Of a stretch of DNA of 64,000 bases, positions 8,193 through 16,880 are shown in pieces (the first letter of the stretch is position 1; each line of letters opens with the position of its first letter). Source of the stretch: Arcanobacterium phocae (GTDB taxonomy: Bacteria > Actinomycetota > Actinomycetes > Actinomycetales > Actinomycetaceae). The notes beneath the pieces were generated by a model, which was not told where the DNA came from, searched no databases, and saw only the letters and a program-made list of their open reading frames with translations. Where the stretch lies: assembly GCF_018913465.1 (NCBI RefSeq), contig NZ_JABAPM010000002.1, positions 330,395 to 394,394 on the forward strand. Reading direction: 5' to 3'. The position numbers were made by a program, and so were the translations under genes.

Positions 8193-9017
8193 TTGGCACC
8201 TACAATTACGCTGAATGACGGGCGGACTATACCGCAGATTGGCTATGGCACATTTCTTGTTCCACCCGAAGATACTCAAGCTCGCGTAACCGAAGCCCTT
8301 GAAGCTGGGTATCGCCACATTGATACTGCAATGATCTACCGCAACGAAGATGGTGTGGGCAGGGCGATTGCCAGCTCCGGAATTCCACGAGAAGATCTGT
8401 GGATTACCACGAAATTATGGAATGATCGGCGCGGTCCGGATGCTACTCGGGCAGCCTTAGATGAATCACTGACAAAACTTGGCCTTGACTATGTCGATCT
8501 GTATCTTATTCACTGGCCAACACCCGATAACGCGCCAATTGCTCCTACGTGGGAGACTTTCGGCGATCTGCAAAACGAAGGCTTAACAAAATCTATCGGC
8601 GTATCTAATTTCGATCATCGCTACTTGCCAGAAATATATGCTACCGGTCTTATCCCAACTGTGGATCAAATCGAACTACATCCGCAATTTCAGCAGCGCC
8701 CAACAGTAAAACTGGCAGATTCTCATAACGTCCGAATCGAGGCATGGGGTCCGCTTGGCCAAGGAAAAGTTGACTACCAAACCAGTATTATTGGCGAGAT
8801 TGCAAACCAACAATCTGCTAGCTGGGCCCAGGTCATCTTGGCCTGGCATCTCGCAAAAGGGCATATTGTATTTCCAAAGAGTTCAACTCCGCAGCGCATG
8901 GCGGAGAATCTTGCGAGTTCTGAGTTAACTCTTAGCGCTGCAGATATTGCAGCAATTGACGCTCTCGATCAAGGTGCTATGGGCCGGGTTGCCTCTGATC
9001 CTGCGAACGTCAACTAA
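8193..9017 (+). CDS. Aldo/keto reductase (AKR5-like)
   Basis: A cytosolic NADPH-dependent carbonyl reductase of 274 aa with a TIM-barrel fold. The catalytic tetrad is visible as Asp44, Tyr49, Lys74 and His107, in HIDTAMIYRNE, WITTKLWND and DLYLIHWP. The C-terminal coenzyme segment VFPKSSTPQRMAENL is present. It resembles the 2,5-diketo-gluconate reductase/methylglyoxal reductase group; the real substrate is unknown. It starts with TTG 8193, with AAAGGA seven bases upstream and the conserved N-terminus starting immediately. It is followed by a hairpin terminator. Confidence 0.9.
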   Translation: MAPTITLNDGRTIPQIGYGTFLVPPEDTQARVTEALEAGYRHIDTAMIYRNEDGVGRAIASSGIPREDLWITTKLWNDRRGPDATRAALDESLTKLGLDYVDLYLIHWPTPDNAPIAPTWETFGDLQNEGLTKSIGVSNFDHRYLPEIYATGLIPTVDQIELHPQFQQRPTVKLADSHNVRIEAWGPLGQGKVDYQTSIIGEIANQQSASWAQVILAWHLAKGHIVFPKSSTPQRMAENLASSELTLSAADIAAIDALDQGAMGRVASDPANVN

Positions 9018-9043
9018 CACATAAAAGCGACACTCTGCAAAGA

Positions 9044-9077
9044 CGGGTGGGAAGATCATTTCTGATCTTCCCACCCG
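9044..9077. terminator. Hairpin terminator between convergent genes
   Basis: A perfect 15-bp stem (9044-9058 with 9063-9077) with a 4-base loop lies between the aldo/keto reductase and ybdD, which converge on it. Confidence 0.85.
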
Positions 9078-9092
9078 GTATTTCAACCCGCG

Positions 9093-9296
9093 TTAACAGC
9101 AACGAGCTTGCACATTCCGTTCGGCTTCGTCAGCGCGTGCACGCCAAAACTCGCGCTCGCTCATCGGCTCATGATCAGGATGCTCCCGGCGATGACGTTC
9201 AACATAGGCATCGTAGGCGCCCTCTCCCGTCATAGCTCGCCATAAATACCGAACGTGCTCATATCGATCCCAGAATTTCTGGTAGAACTCTGACAT
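9093..9296 (-). CDS. ybdD: YbdD/YjiX-family small protein, CstA partner
   Basis: A 67-aa soluble protein. Its middle (DAYVERHRREHPDHEPMSEREFWRAR) and its ending ARCC match E. coli YbdD/YjiX, which are encoded beside pyruvate transporters and needed for their activity. It lies 69 bases downstream of cstA on the same strand, so the two are probably one operon. The start at 9296 follows an AGCAGGG purine stretch. Confidence 0.88.
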   Translation of the reverse strand: MSEFYQKFWDRYEHVRYLWRAMTGEGAYDAYVERHRREHPDHEPMSEREFWRARADEAERNVQARCC

Positions 9297-9365
9297 GGTT
9301 GCCCTGCTTCCTATTAACGATCAGTATGTTTCATAGTGGCAGGCACTTGGCCCGCCAGCATTTGT

Positions 9366-11723
9366 TCAGTGGGAGCGTGGTTTTGCGCCCGGGATAAGAT
9401 TCGGATCGCCAACCTGCTCGTATTCGACCACAAGTTTCTTTTCAAGTGCGGTCGCAACTAAGTTAGTTGGCGCAAAGAAGTTCGACTCCTGGTACGGATC
9501 TTCACTGTGAGCAAATTGTCCGGACTTGATAGTAGAGATAATCCGAACTGCAGCCATAACAATTACGAAAGCTACCGCGACAACGAAGATAATCGACAGT
9601 GTTCCTCGAATAAAGGTGTTACGAATGACTGCAGCATTATCTTCAATTGCTACTGGATCAGTGAGTGTTTCAGCTTTTGCGACAGCATCACGCCATTGCT
9701 GGAAGTAGCCGATTTTTGCGTCGGTGGAGAAAATCTTCTGATAGGACGCAGTAAAGGTTACCGCTACATCAAATGCGAATGGAATGAGTGGAATCCAAAG
9801 ATACTTGATAAACCCTTTGCGTGCCACCACCACAGTGCACAGCAGCAACGCAATTGCAGCGATGAGCTGGTTAGCAATGCCGAACAGCGGGAACAGGGTT
9901 TGGATACCACCACGCGGATCGGTGACGCCCATTAGCAGAAGTGAACCCCACGCAGCTACGACGAGCGCAGTTGCAATCCAGGCTCCTACGTTCCAATTTG
10001 GGTCCTTAAACTTTGGCATTACTGATCCCAGTGCTTCGGAGACTTGGAAACGTGCCACCCGGGTTACTGCATCAACGGCCGAAAGAATGAACAAAGCTTC
10101 GAACATGATCGCGAAGTGGTACCAGAAACCCATCATCCCTTTGCCACCACCAACTTGATGCAGAATATGCGCCATCGAAACAGCCAATGTTGGCGCACCA
10201 CCGGTTCGAGAAACGACCGACGGCTCCCCAACATCCTTGGCGACTGCCTTGAACGCGTCAGCGCCAGTGACAGTAACTTCATTCCCCTGGCTGTCTTCGG
10301 TTTCCCACTGCGGCTCGATTCTTCCGCCTTCAACGTTCGTAACGCCCAAGTTCCCTACAGCAACTGCAGTGATTTCTTCACGGTCTCCGTCGTACTGCTG
10401 AACAATCGCGGTCCCAGCGAGCTTATCGACGGTTCCTGCGGACGTGTTCATTCCGAAGTAGATACCTTGGTTGAGCGAAGCAGCCGCGGCTAGAGCCATG
10501 ATAGCGACGAACGACTCCATCAGCATTCCGCCGTATCCGATCATGCGAACTTGGGATTCTTTCTGGACCATTTTTGGTGTGGTTCCAGAGGACACAGTTG
10601 CGTGCATACCAGATAGGGCGCCACATGCGATGGTGATAAAGAGGAATGGGAAAAGCTCGCCCGCGAATACTGGGCCATCAGTGTTCGTTGCAAATTCAGT
10701 TACGGCTGGCATTTCTAAGATGGGGCGCACGACGACGATGCCCAACGCTAAAATGGCGATAGTGCCAACTTTCATGAAGGTAGACAGATAATCACGTGGC
10801 GTAAGTAGCATCCACACCGGAAGAACGGCAGCGAAGAAGCCATAAATAACCATCGCTATAACTAACGTGGTCGGGCTCAAATGGAGCCATTCACCGATCG
10901 GCGACTCAGCAACATAACGGCCGGAAATAATGCACAAAATCAGACCAAAACAACCAGCAATGGACACCTGAGTGATTTTTCCTGGTTGAACAAAACGCAA
11001 CCACAAGCCCATCGCAATGGCGAGTGGAATCGTCATACCGACAGAGAATACGCCCCATGGCGATTCCGCGAGTGCATTAACACACACCATTGCTAGCACT
11101 GCGAGAACAATCATTAGCATGACGAGCACGATGACTGTTGCAACGGCGCCACCAATTTTGCCAATTTCATCTTGCGCCATCTTGCCGAGTGAACGGCCAC
11201 CACGTCGCATAGAAAAGAATAATACGAGCATGTCTTGAACTGCTCCAGCAATAAGGACACCGAAAATAATCCATAAGGTTCCCGGCAGATATCCCATCTG
11301 GGCAGCGAGTACTGGCCCAACTAGTGGCCCTGCACCAGCGATAGCAGCAAAATGGTGTCCGTAGAGGACCACCCGGTTGGTCGGATCAAAATCTCGACCG
11401 TTGTTGATACGCTCAGCCGGGGTGGCATTCGTATCATCTGGAATCATTATTTTGCGTTGGATATAGAGCGCATAGAACCGGTACCCGATGGCGTAGGTAC
11501 ACAGTGCAGTTATAACGAACCAGATCGAATTAACTTCCTCGCCGCGGATAATAGCGAGCATGGTCCATCCGAGCGCTCCTAGGATGGAAATTCCTATCCA
11601 TAAAGCTATTTTGACAGGCGTCCATTTCTGGTGTGGCTTGACGCCGACTGGTACACCGTCTTTATTTCTGAGAATGTACTTTTCTTCCTCCGCGGTGTAA
11701 ACCGGGGTGGCCGGAGCAGACAT
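9366..11723 (-). CDS. cstA: CstA-family pyruvate/peptide transporter
   Basis: A large polytopic membrane protein (785 aa). It contains family blocks such as NNGRDFDPTNRVVLYGHHFAAIAGAGPLVGPVLAAQ (split over residues ~95-130) and GTTPKMVQKESQ. Family members import pyruvate under carbon limitation, and some work on peptides has been reported. Fifteen or more hydrophobic helices are visible, with an internal hydrophilic insert around residues 430-500. The open frame extends to 11795, but ATG 11723 follows GGAGGACACAG, so it is the start. The 210-base upstream region holds repeated TTTGCGACA elements and nested inverted repeats. It forms an operon with ybdD and would feed the pyruvate formate-lyase at 52-54 kb. 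Confidence 0.93.
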   Translation of the reverse strand: MSAPATPVYTAEEEKYILRNKDGVPVGVKPHQKWTPVKIALWIGISILGALGWTMLAIIRGEEVNSIWFVITALCTYAIGYRFYALYIQRKIMIPDDTNATPAERINNGRDFDPTNRVVLYGHHFAAIAGAGPLVGPVLAAQMGYLPGTLWIIFGVLIAGAVQDMLVLFFSMRRGGRSLGKMAQDEIGKIGGAVATVIVLVMLMIVLAVLAMVCVNALAESPWGVFSVGMTIPLAIAMGLWLRFVQPGKITQVSIAGCFGLILCIISGRYVAESPIGEWLHLSPTTLVIAMVIYGFFAAVLPVWMLLTPRDYLSTFMKVGTIAILALGIVVVRPILEMPAVTEFATNTDGPVFAGELFPFLFITIACGALSGMHATVSSGTTPKMVQKESQVRMIGYGGMLMESFVAIMALAAAASLNQGIYFGMNTSAGTVDKLAGTAIVQQYDGDREEITAVAVGNLGVTNVEGGRIEPQWETEDSQGNEVTVTGADAFKAVAKDVGEPSVVSRTGGAPTLAVSMAHILHQVGGGKGMMGFWYHFAIMFEALFILSAVDAVTRVARFQVSEALGSVMPKFKDPNWNVGAWIATALVVAAWGSLLLMGVTDPRGGIQTLFPLFGIANQLIAAIALLLCTVVVARKGFIKYLWIPLIPFAFDVAVTFTASYQKIFSTDAKIGYFQQWRDAVAKAETLTDPVAIEDNAAVIRNTFIRGTLSIIFVVAVAFVIVMAAVRIISTIKSGQFAHSEDPYQESNFFAPTNLVATALEKKLVVEYEQVGDPNLIPGAKPRSH

Positions 11724-11761
11724 CTGTGTCCTCCAAACTAATCTTAAACTGACATAAAAGT

Positions 11762-11847
11762 CACGACGGCGTGCGCTCACGTATGTTTGCGACATACCAA
11801 TTGCAACGTCGTGCGTTGTTAGTTTAAACGTATTTCAGTTTGCGACA
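11762..11847. promoter_or_regulatory. Regulatory region of cstA with nested inverted repeats and two TTTGCGACA elements
   Basis: GTATGT-ttgcg-ACATAC (11781-11797) sits inside an outer repeat CACGACG (11762-11768) with CGTCGTG (11807-11813). The nonamer TTTGCGACA occurs at 11786-11794 and again at 11839-11847. The elements lie 40-125 bases before cstA, where an operator or leader hairpin would act. The same nonamer precedes two other minus-strand genes in this window. Confidence 0.5.
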
Positions 11848-11933
11848 CAGGGTACTCTAGTCCTATTTTTATTTATTCCTTATTAACACAAGGAAAACTA
11901 GAACTGAGATATTTTTCTATCCCTGCTTGCTCT

Positions 11934-12575
11934 CTATTTCGGATCAGTTATGCCATCTGGAACGATCCAAAAATCACACTCGCCCGAGCCTTCAGCAATA
12001 GTGTGTTTCCGATAAAGATTCCCATGCGCCAATTCGACATTCTTATAATCCATTGCACAAAACAGTGGCGTATACCCATCGAATCCATTGTCGTGAAAGA
12101 ACTGAGCAATCGGGCAGATCGTGAAGCGATACGATAATCCGTCGACATGGTGAGTGTTGAAGTCAAAATCCCAGTTTCCCGGGTAGACATCTCTCCTCTT
12201 TTCAATCCATTCCGCATGCCTATGTATCCCCCGCCGAAACGCATTGAAATGCCACGGCTTATTAAGATTGATCATTCCCAAGTATCGGCGTATCAATCGA
12301 TCCTCATAAAACTCATCTATTATCTTTTTCATTTCATCTTTTTTAATGAGACTCCTATTTCCAGCATGAAATGAAAAGAACGCCAGCACCATATACAGAT
12401 TGCTCGACATAGGACTTCGATAGCCAATGTCTTCTGCTCTACCAAGGAGATTTTTATATGCCTTGCGAGCATTATTCATAATTTCTTTAGATTCCGCTTG
12501 CGAATAGCGCTTCTTCAACGACTTTCGCACGTAATGAGAGACAACGAGCCACGGCGTTGCACGATACTTCATCAT
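11934..12575 (-). CDS. ATC-hydrolase-family protein (L-2-amino-thiazoline-4-carboxylate hydrolase-like)
   Basis: A 213-aa soluble protein. The C-terminal half carries the family pattern: FTICPIAQFFHDNGFDGYTP, LFCAMDYKN, LYRKHTIAEGSGECDFWIVP, with conserved Cys, Asp and the ending CDF. The characterised relative hydrolyses an intermediate in conversion of thiazolines to L-cysteine, but many members, this one included, have unknown substrates. The frame opens at TTG 12590; ATG 12575, with GAAGGTG seven bases before it, is the better start. A DtxR-type box lies just upstream (12591-12609), so iron- or manganese-controlled expression is inferred. Basic, AT-rich N-terminal third with no known domain. 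Confidence 0.75.
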   Translation of the reverse strand: MMKYRATPWLVVSHYVRKSLKKRYSQAESKEIMNNARKAYKNLLGRAEDIGYRSPMSSNLYMVLAFFSFHAGNRSLIKKDEMKKIIDEFYEDRLIRRYLGMINLNKPWHFNAFRRGIHRHAEWIEKRRDVYPGNWDFDFNTHHVDGLSYRFTICPIAQFFHDNGFDGYTPLFCAMDYKNVELAHGNLYRKHTIAEGSGECDFWIVPDGITDPK

Positions 12576-12590
12576 AGAAATCACCTTCAA

Positions 12591-12609
12591 TTAGGTTAGT
12601 GTCACCTAA
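12591..12609. promoter_or_regulatory. DtxR/IdeR-type operator
   Basis: TTAGGTTAGTGTCACCTAA agrees at 16 of 19 positions with the DtxR consensus TTAGGTTAGCCTAACCTAA. It lies 16 bases before the ATC-hydrolase-like gene (minus strand) and ~170 bases before the plus-strand metal transport operon. Confidence 0.65.
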
Positions 12610-12722
12610 GTTAATCGTAATACGCGAGCGCTTATCTGGGTACCTCCAACTTACTTATGCCGAATCTTACAACCCTTGAATATATAGCCATTTCCACACG
12701 TATCGTTTTGAGAAAAAACATT

Positions 12723-12760
12723 TTGAGAATTATTCTTATATCTATTGAGAATTATTCTTA
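12723..12760. promoter_or_regulatory. Two tandem Zur-like operators before the metal ABC operon
   Basis: The 16-mer TTGAGAATTATTCTTA occurs exactly twice, at 12723-12738 and 12745-12760, with a 22-base period (two helical turns). Each contains the palindrome AGAAT-T-ATTCT, resembling actinobacterial Zur sites (TGAAAATnATTTTCA type). The second ends 19 bases before the start codon, so binding would block transcription or initiation. Zinc-dependent repression is inferred. Confidence 0.7.
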
Positions 12761-12779
12761 GCTATCGATAAGGGGTACC

Positions 12780-14339
12780 GTGAAGCGACTAATAGCTGGC
12801 ATTATGGCGTTAGCGCTGCTGAGCGGTTGTTCCTCACCTACCTCATCGCAAGAGCACCATGTAGTCGCTTCGACCCCATTTTTGGCTGACATCACCCGCA
12901 ATGTTGCCGGTGACCGCCTAGATGTAGTTCCTCTCGTCCCGCCGGGACGTGATCCACATACCTACGAGGCAACTTTTTCCACTATTCGCTCCATTGCTTA
13001 CGCGGATCTAGCAATCACAAATCAGCTACTCCTTGAAGACGCCGCGTTAATGGATTCCCTCCACGCAAATCTCCCCAAAGACTCACGGATTGTTGCGTTG
13101 GGCGACGAAGCTGTTCCTTTCGGCGCTTACCACATTCCTCTCGTTGAAGATGTTTCTCTATCCACTGCCTGGCTCGGTTTACGAGTCGATGGTGCAGGTG
13201 GCTCGCAAGACTCTGTCACTTTCACTGCGCAGGATTTTGACGGCCCAGCAAAAATGGCGGCATTTACCACTGGCACATTTGGGCAAGCTAATGCCTGGCT
13301 CAACACCTCCGATGGCATATCTGATGCAGACAAACTAGCGTTGCCAACTAATGCGCACACACACATGTCATGGGCATTTTCCCGTCCCGGAGTTTACCAC
13401 TTAACTCTTGGCGCAGCCCTCACTACTACGGATTCCAAAACTGATTTAGGCGCTAGTACCGTCACGTTCGCCGTTGGCGTTGATCCGGCATCCGTGGCAG
13501 AAAAAATGAAAGACGACGACGGACAACCTGCTCGCGTTATCAATTCTGGTCATCTGGATATTACTGCTTCACTGCAGGGCGGACTATCGTTGCGGGGTGA
13601 AGACGCGTCCGGCACATCGTTCGTTACCGATCCGGCCTCCGCAGTTATTGCAGTTCCGCATTCAACCGCTACTAAGATTCCACAGAAAGGCAACTGGCGT
13701 TTTATTGGCAAGCCAGGCGACGATGTGTGGATCTTGGCCCAAGCAGTTATCGGAAAGCACGTACACGGTGAAATCGATCCCCACATGTGGCTAGACGTAC
13801 GCAACACCATGGCCTATGTTGACGTTATCGCAGAAGCGTTAGCAACATACGATCCAGCCGGTAAAGCTACCTACCTTGCCAACGCCACCGAATATAAGGA
13901 TAAATTAGCTAAACTCGATCGCTGGATGCGCCTGACCTTAGCCGGCATACCAGAAAATCAACGCCGTCTTGTCACCAGCCACGACGGCTACGGATACTTT
14001 GCCAAAGGCTACGGGCTTGAAGTTGCCGGATACGTCTCCCCTAATCCATCCCTAGAACCGTCCACTCGCGATCTTGCAAACCTTTCTGCCACTCTCGCAG
14101 CTTTGCGCGTTCCCGCAGTTTTTGCTGAGTTGGGCGGCTCTGGCCAGTCCCCGGCACTGAAGAACCTAGCACGCGCAAACAATATCGATATCTGTTCAAT
14201 TACTGGAGACGTCGTCCAAGACGGCCAAACCTATATTGACCTCATGACTAACCTCACCACAACGGTAACCACATGTCTGAACCCTGGCGCTTTGCCACCA
14301 TGGCCAGCAGACCTAGATATTCCAAAGGTAGAACAATGA
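12780..14339 (+). CDS. Metal ABC transporter substrate-binding lipoprotein with inserted anchored-repeat region
   Basis: The extracytoplasmic metal-binding component (cluster A-I, ZnuA/PsaA type), 519 aa. GTG start with AAGGGG upstream; a lipoprotein signal ends LLSGC with Cys17 as lipid site. The ZnuA fold is split: lobe 1 at ~28-105 with ligand His60 (GRDPHTYE), then ~220 residues of beta-rich actinobacterial surface-anchored-protein repeats (THMSWAFSRPGVYHLTL), then DPHMWLD (His335), TSHDGYGYF (His401) and FAELGGSG (Glu450). This arrangement is known in 'anchored repeat ABC transporter' cassettes. Zn(II) or Mn(II) is the likely cargo; the Zur-like boxes favour zinc. It overlaps the next gene by ATGA. 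Confidence 0.88.
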   Translation: MKRLIAGIMALALLSGCSSPTSSQEHHVVASTPFLADITRNVAGDRLDVVPLVPPGRDPHTYEATFSTIRSIAYADLAITNQLLLEDAALMDSLHANLPKDSRIVALGDEAVPFGAYHIPLVEDVSLSTAWLGLRVDGAGGSQDSVTFTAQDFDGPAKMAAFTTGTFGQANAWLNTSDGISDADKLALPTNAHTHMSWAFSRPGVYHLTLGAALTTTDSKTDLGASTVTFAVGVDPASVAEKMKDDDGQPARVINSGHLDITASLQGGLSLRGEDASGTSFVTDPASAVIAVPHSTATKIPQKGNWRFIGKPGDDVWILAQAVIGKHVHGEIDPHMWLDVRNTMAYVDVIAEALATYDPAGKATYLANATEYKDKLAKLDRWMRLTLAGIPENQRRLVTSHDGYGYFAKGYGLEVAGYVSPNPSLEPSTRDLANLSATLAALRVPAVFAELGGSGQSPALKNLARANNIDICSITGDVVQDGQTYIDLMTNLTTTVTTCLNPGALPPWPADLDIPKVEQ

Positions 14340-15304
14340 AAAACCGAATCACTGCGATCCTTACCGCAACATTTTTAGCTGCCACAGTCTCTGTCCCGGC
14401 TTTCGCTACCACAGATTCTTCAGAAGCAGATCCAGCACTAACCCAGCGCGTAGATGCTAACGAAAACATTGCGCCAGCTGGTGAGGCTGTGGAACGCAGC
14501 GCCGGGCACATTGATCTAGGTCCGAAACTGATCGATAGCCAGTGGGAACTCATGGCACGCGATGACACCGAGCCAACACCAGTGTGGCGTCATGTCTCCG
14601 ATATGATCTACCGCGTTTCTGACCAAGGTATCTTGGCTGTCCCGGAGGATGACACATATTCCTTTATCAAGCCAAGTGGCGACAAAGTTTGGGTAGTCCC
14701 ACAGCAAGAAATCCCAGACGTCGTCTGGCTAGGATGGAACACCCAAGATCCAGCGGTAGCAGATAACGTTAATGGAACCGTCACCTTGACCTACGGCGGA
14801 CACGATGGGCCAGGACAATTCAATGTCTTCGTCCAAGCTGGAAACTTCGGTGCTCCGCAAGTGCTGTGGACGTCAGACAAGAAAGAACAGCAACCCATCG
14901 ACGTCGATCTTCACTCTCACACTCACGCCAACTGGGTATTTACCGAACCAGGGATTCATCGCGTCACGCTCACCGCAGCCGCAACGCTCAAAGATGGCTC
15001 CACAGTTTCGGACACCCAAATACTGACTTTTGCAGTAGGAACTGACACCGACGCTACGAACGCACTGGCAGAAACAGCGGCAAAGGCTGATTCAGCAGCA
15101 ACCTCAACTGACGCAACAAAAGAGTCGACTTCGGACGATCAGCAACCAACTGCACAAGAGCCAGCATCCAACGAGGCTACTTCTTCAGTCCTCCCTCTAG
15201 TTGCCGGAATCGGCGGAGCTATCATCGTGATTGCACTCATCGCAGTCGCCGTTGTTAAGCGCAAAGAATCCGCCACAAAGAAGGAAGCGAAGGACGAACT
15301 GTGA
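14336..15304 (+). CDS. Membrane-anchored surface repeat protein of the metal ABC cassette
   Basis: A 322-aa exported protein. A signal peptide ends near AFA (residues 1-25). The middle has the surface-anchored repeat (HTHANWVFTEPGIHRVTLTAAATL) with the same His-rich turn as the insert in the upstream binding protein. A Ser/Thr/Glu/Ala-rich spacer follows, then one transmembrane helix (PLVAGIGGAIIVIALIAVAV) and a basic tail. No LPxTG motif is seen, so it is held by the helix, not sortase. It starts at ATG 14336 inside the ATGA overlap; an upstream in-frame start at 14273 lies inside the previous gene. The role is unknown; capture or handover of metal at the surface is inferred. Confidence 0.82.
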   Translation: MKNRITAILTATFLAATVSVPAFATTDSSEADPALTQRVDANENIAPAGEAVERSAGHIDLGPKLIDSQWELMARDDTEPTPVWRHVSDMIYRVSDQGILAVPEDDTYSFIKPSGDKVWVVPQQEIPDVVWLGWNTQDPAVADNVNGTVTLTYGGHDGPGQFNVFVQAGNFGAPQVLWTSDKKEQQPIDVDLHSHTHANWVFTEPGIHRVTLTAAATLKDGSTVSDTQILTFAVGTDTDATNALAETAAKADSAATSTDATKESTSDDQQPTAQEPASNEATSSVLPLVAGIGGAIIVIALIAVAVVKRKESATKKEAKDEL

Positions 15305-16023
15305 CGGCACTGTTACAGGTATCGGACGTGAGCGTTCGCCTCGGCGGCCGCAACGTGTTACATGACGTCAGTTTCGACGTCGAAGCCGGCCAACTCATCG
15401 GCCTCATCGGTCCTAACGGTGCCGGAAAAACAACGCTGATGCGAGCCATAAACGGGCTAATCCCAACCTCGGGCGGAACTATTACCCGGCATGCGAAACT
15501 TGGCTATGTCCCACAGTCACGCCAGATTGAATGGGACTATCCGATGTCGCTCGAACAGCTCGTTGCCACGTCGTTTATTCCACATCGCCGCTGGTACTCA
15601 CGCCTAGGCAAAGCCCAATGGCAAGCTGTTTATCAGGCGCTAGAAACCGTTGGCTTAGCAGAATACTCCGAGCGTGCGCTCGCCGAACTTTCTGGTGGCC
15701 AAAAACAGCGGCTTCTGGTCGCGCGTGCCCTCGTTACTCAGCCATCGTTACTCCTGCTCGACGAGCCATTCACTGGTCTTGATCATCCCAACCAGGATTC
15801 CTTGACTGACCTATTCACCTCATTGGCAGAGCAGGGCGTCGGTATCATCATGTCCACCCACGATTTGCCAGGTGCTGTTGATATGTGCAGTCATCTGCTC
15901 ATGCTCAATCGCTCGATTCGAGCGTACGGAACTCCAGCAGAACTACGCGATCCACAACTGTGGATGGATACCTACAGCGTGCGCGCTGATTCTTCATTGC
16001 TTAAAAGTTTAGGACTGGCATGA
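15301..16023 (+). CDS. ATP-binding subunit of the metal ABC transporter
   Basis: A 240-aa cytosolic ATPase that powers metal import. Walker A GPNGAGKTT (37-45), Q-loop YVPQSRQIEWDYP, signature LSGGQKQR (130-137), Walker B LLLLDEP (150-156) and the H-loop STHDLPG are all present. It resembles ZnuC/MntB-type subunits. It starts at GTG 15301, overlapping the previous stop (GTGA), and overlaps the permease gene by ATGA, so the four genes are translationally coupled. Confidence 0.93.
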   Translation: MTALLQVSDVSVRLGGRNVLHDVSFDVEAGQLIGLIGPNGAGKTTLMRAINGLIPTSGGTITRHAKLGYVPQSRQIEWDYPMSLEQLVATSFIPHRRWYSRLGKAQWQAVYQALETVGLAEYSERALAELSGGQKQRLLVARALVTQPSLLLLDEPFTGLDHPNQDSLTDLFTSLAEQGVGIIMSTHDLPGAVDMCSHLLMLNRSIRAYGTPAELRDPQLWMDTYSVRADSSLLKSLGLA

Positions 16024-16880
16024 ACCTCATAGATTTCCTTAACGACCTCACCAATCCAGCTTTGAGCTTTCTACCGCGCGCTTTGGTGGTAGCGATTTTA
16101 GCTTCGATCGTGTGCGGAGTGGCCGGAACACACGTCATTCTACGCGGTATGTCTTTCGTGGGAGATGCCCTCTCCCACGCAGTTTTCCCTGGCATAGCAG
16201 CTGCCTTCGCGCTCCAAGGCTCGATTCTGTTAGGCGGTGCGCTAGCCGGAATTATCGTCACGCTACTCATTACCCTGTTTTCACAACATCGCCGATTGAA
16301 GGAAGATTCGATTATTGGCGTCTTCTTTGCCGCCGCCTTTGCCCTCGGCCTTGTTATCATGTCGCGTATCCCCGGCTATACCGGATCATTAGAGTCATTC
16401 CTTTTCGGTTCGCTCAATGGATCGACCGATTCCGACATGTTAGCAGTAGCTGGCCTAGGATTCTTAATCATCGCGATTTTGGCTTTCTACCATCGCAAAC
16501 TGGTAGCAGTAAGCGTTGATCGCGACTACGCGACAAGCCTTGGTATTTCCACGTTGGTCGCTGATCTCGTGGTCTATCTTTCGGTAGCAGCCGCAGTTGT
16601 TATCTCAGTTCAGACCATCGGCAATATTCTTGTCCTTGCGCTCCTCATTACACCGGCAGCAGCAGCCCGAATGCTTACCGATCGAGTCGCCGCCATGATG
16701 ATTATTTCGCCAGCAATCGGTTCTCTAGGAGCATTTCTGGGAATCTGGGCATCATGGGCATGGGACGTACCCACTGGAGCCACGATCGTCCTGATCCTTA
16801 CGGCGATATTCGTCGTCGTCTGGTTATTTGCTCCACAACGAGGCGTTGTTACTAGCTGGCTACGCGCAACTCGTAAGTGA
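16020..16880 (+). CDS. Permease subunit of the metal ABC transporter (ABC-3 type)
   Basis: A 286-aa protein with eight or nine hydrophobic helices of the ZnuB/MntC family: HVILRGMSFVGDALSHAVFPG near the start, LFGSLNGSTDSD mid-protein, and RDYATSLGISTLVADLVVY. It forms the membrane channel for the ATPase encoded just upstream. The last ~20 bases overlap the 3' end of the convergent sialidase-like gene, so no terminator separates them. Confidence 0.92.
   Translation: MNLIDFLNDLTNPALSFLPRALVVAILASIVCGVAGTHVILRGMSFVGDALSHAVFPGIAAAFALQGSILLGGALAGIIVTLLITLFSQHRRLKEDSIIGVFFAAAFALGLVIMSRIPGYTGSLESFLFGSLNGSTDSDMLAVAGLGFLIIAILAFYHRKLVAVSVDRDYATSLGISTLVADLVVYLSVAAAVVISVQTIGNILVLALLITPAAAARMLTDRVAAMMIISPAIGSLGAFLGIWASWAWDVPTGATIVLILTAIFVVVWLFAPQRGVVTSWLRATRK

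Noticed and set aside
14336..15304. Possible sortase motif in the anchored repeat protein
   Set aside because: No LPxTG or LAxTG is present before the membrane helix; it appears to be held by the helix only.
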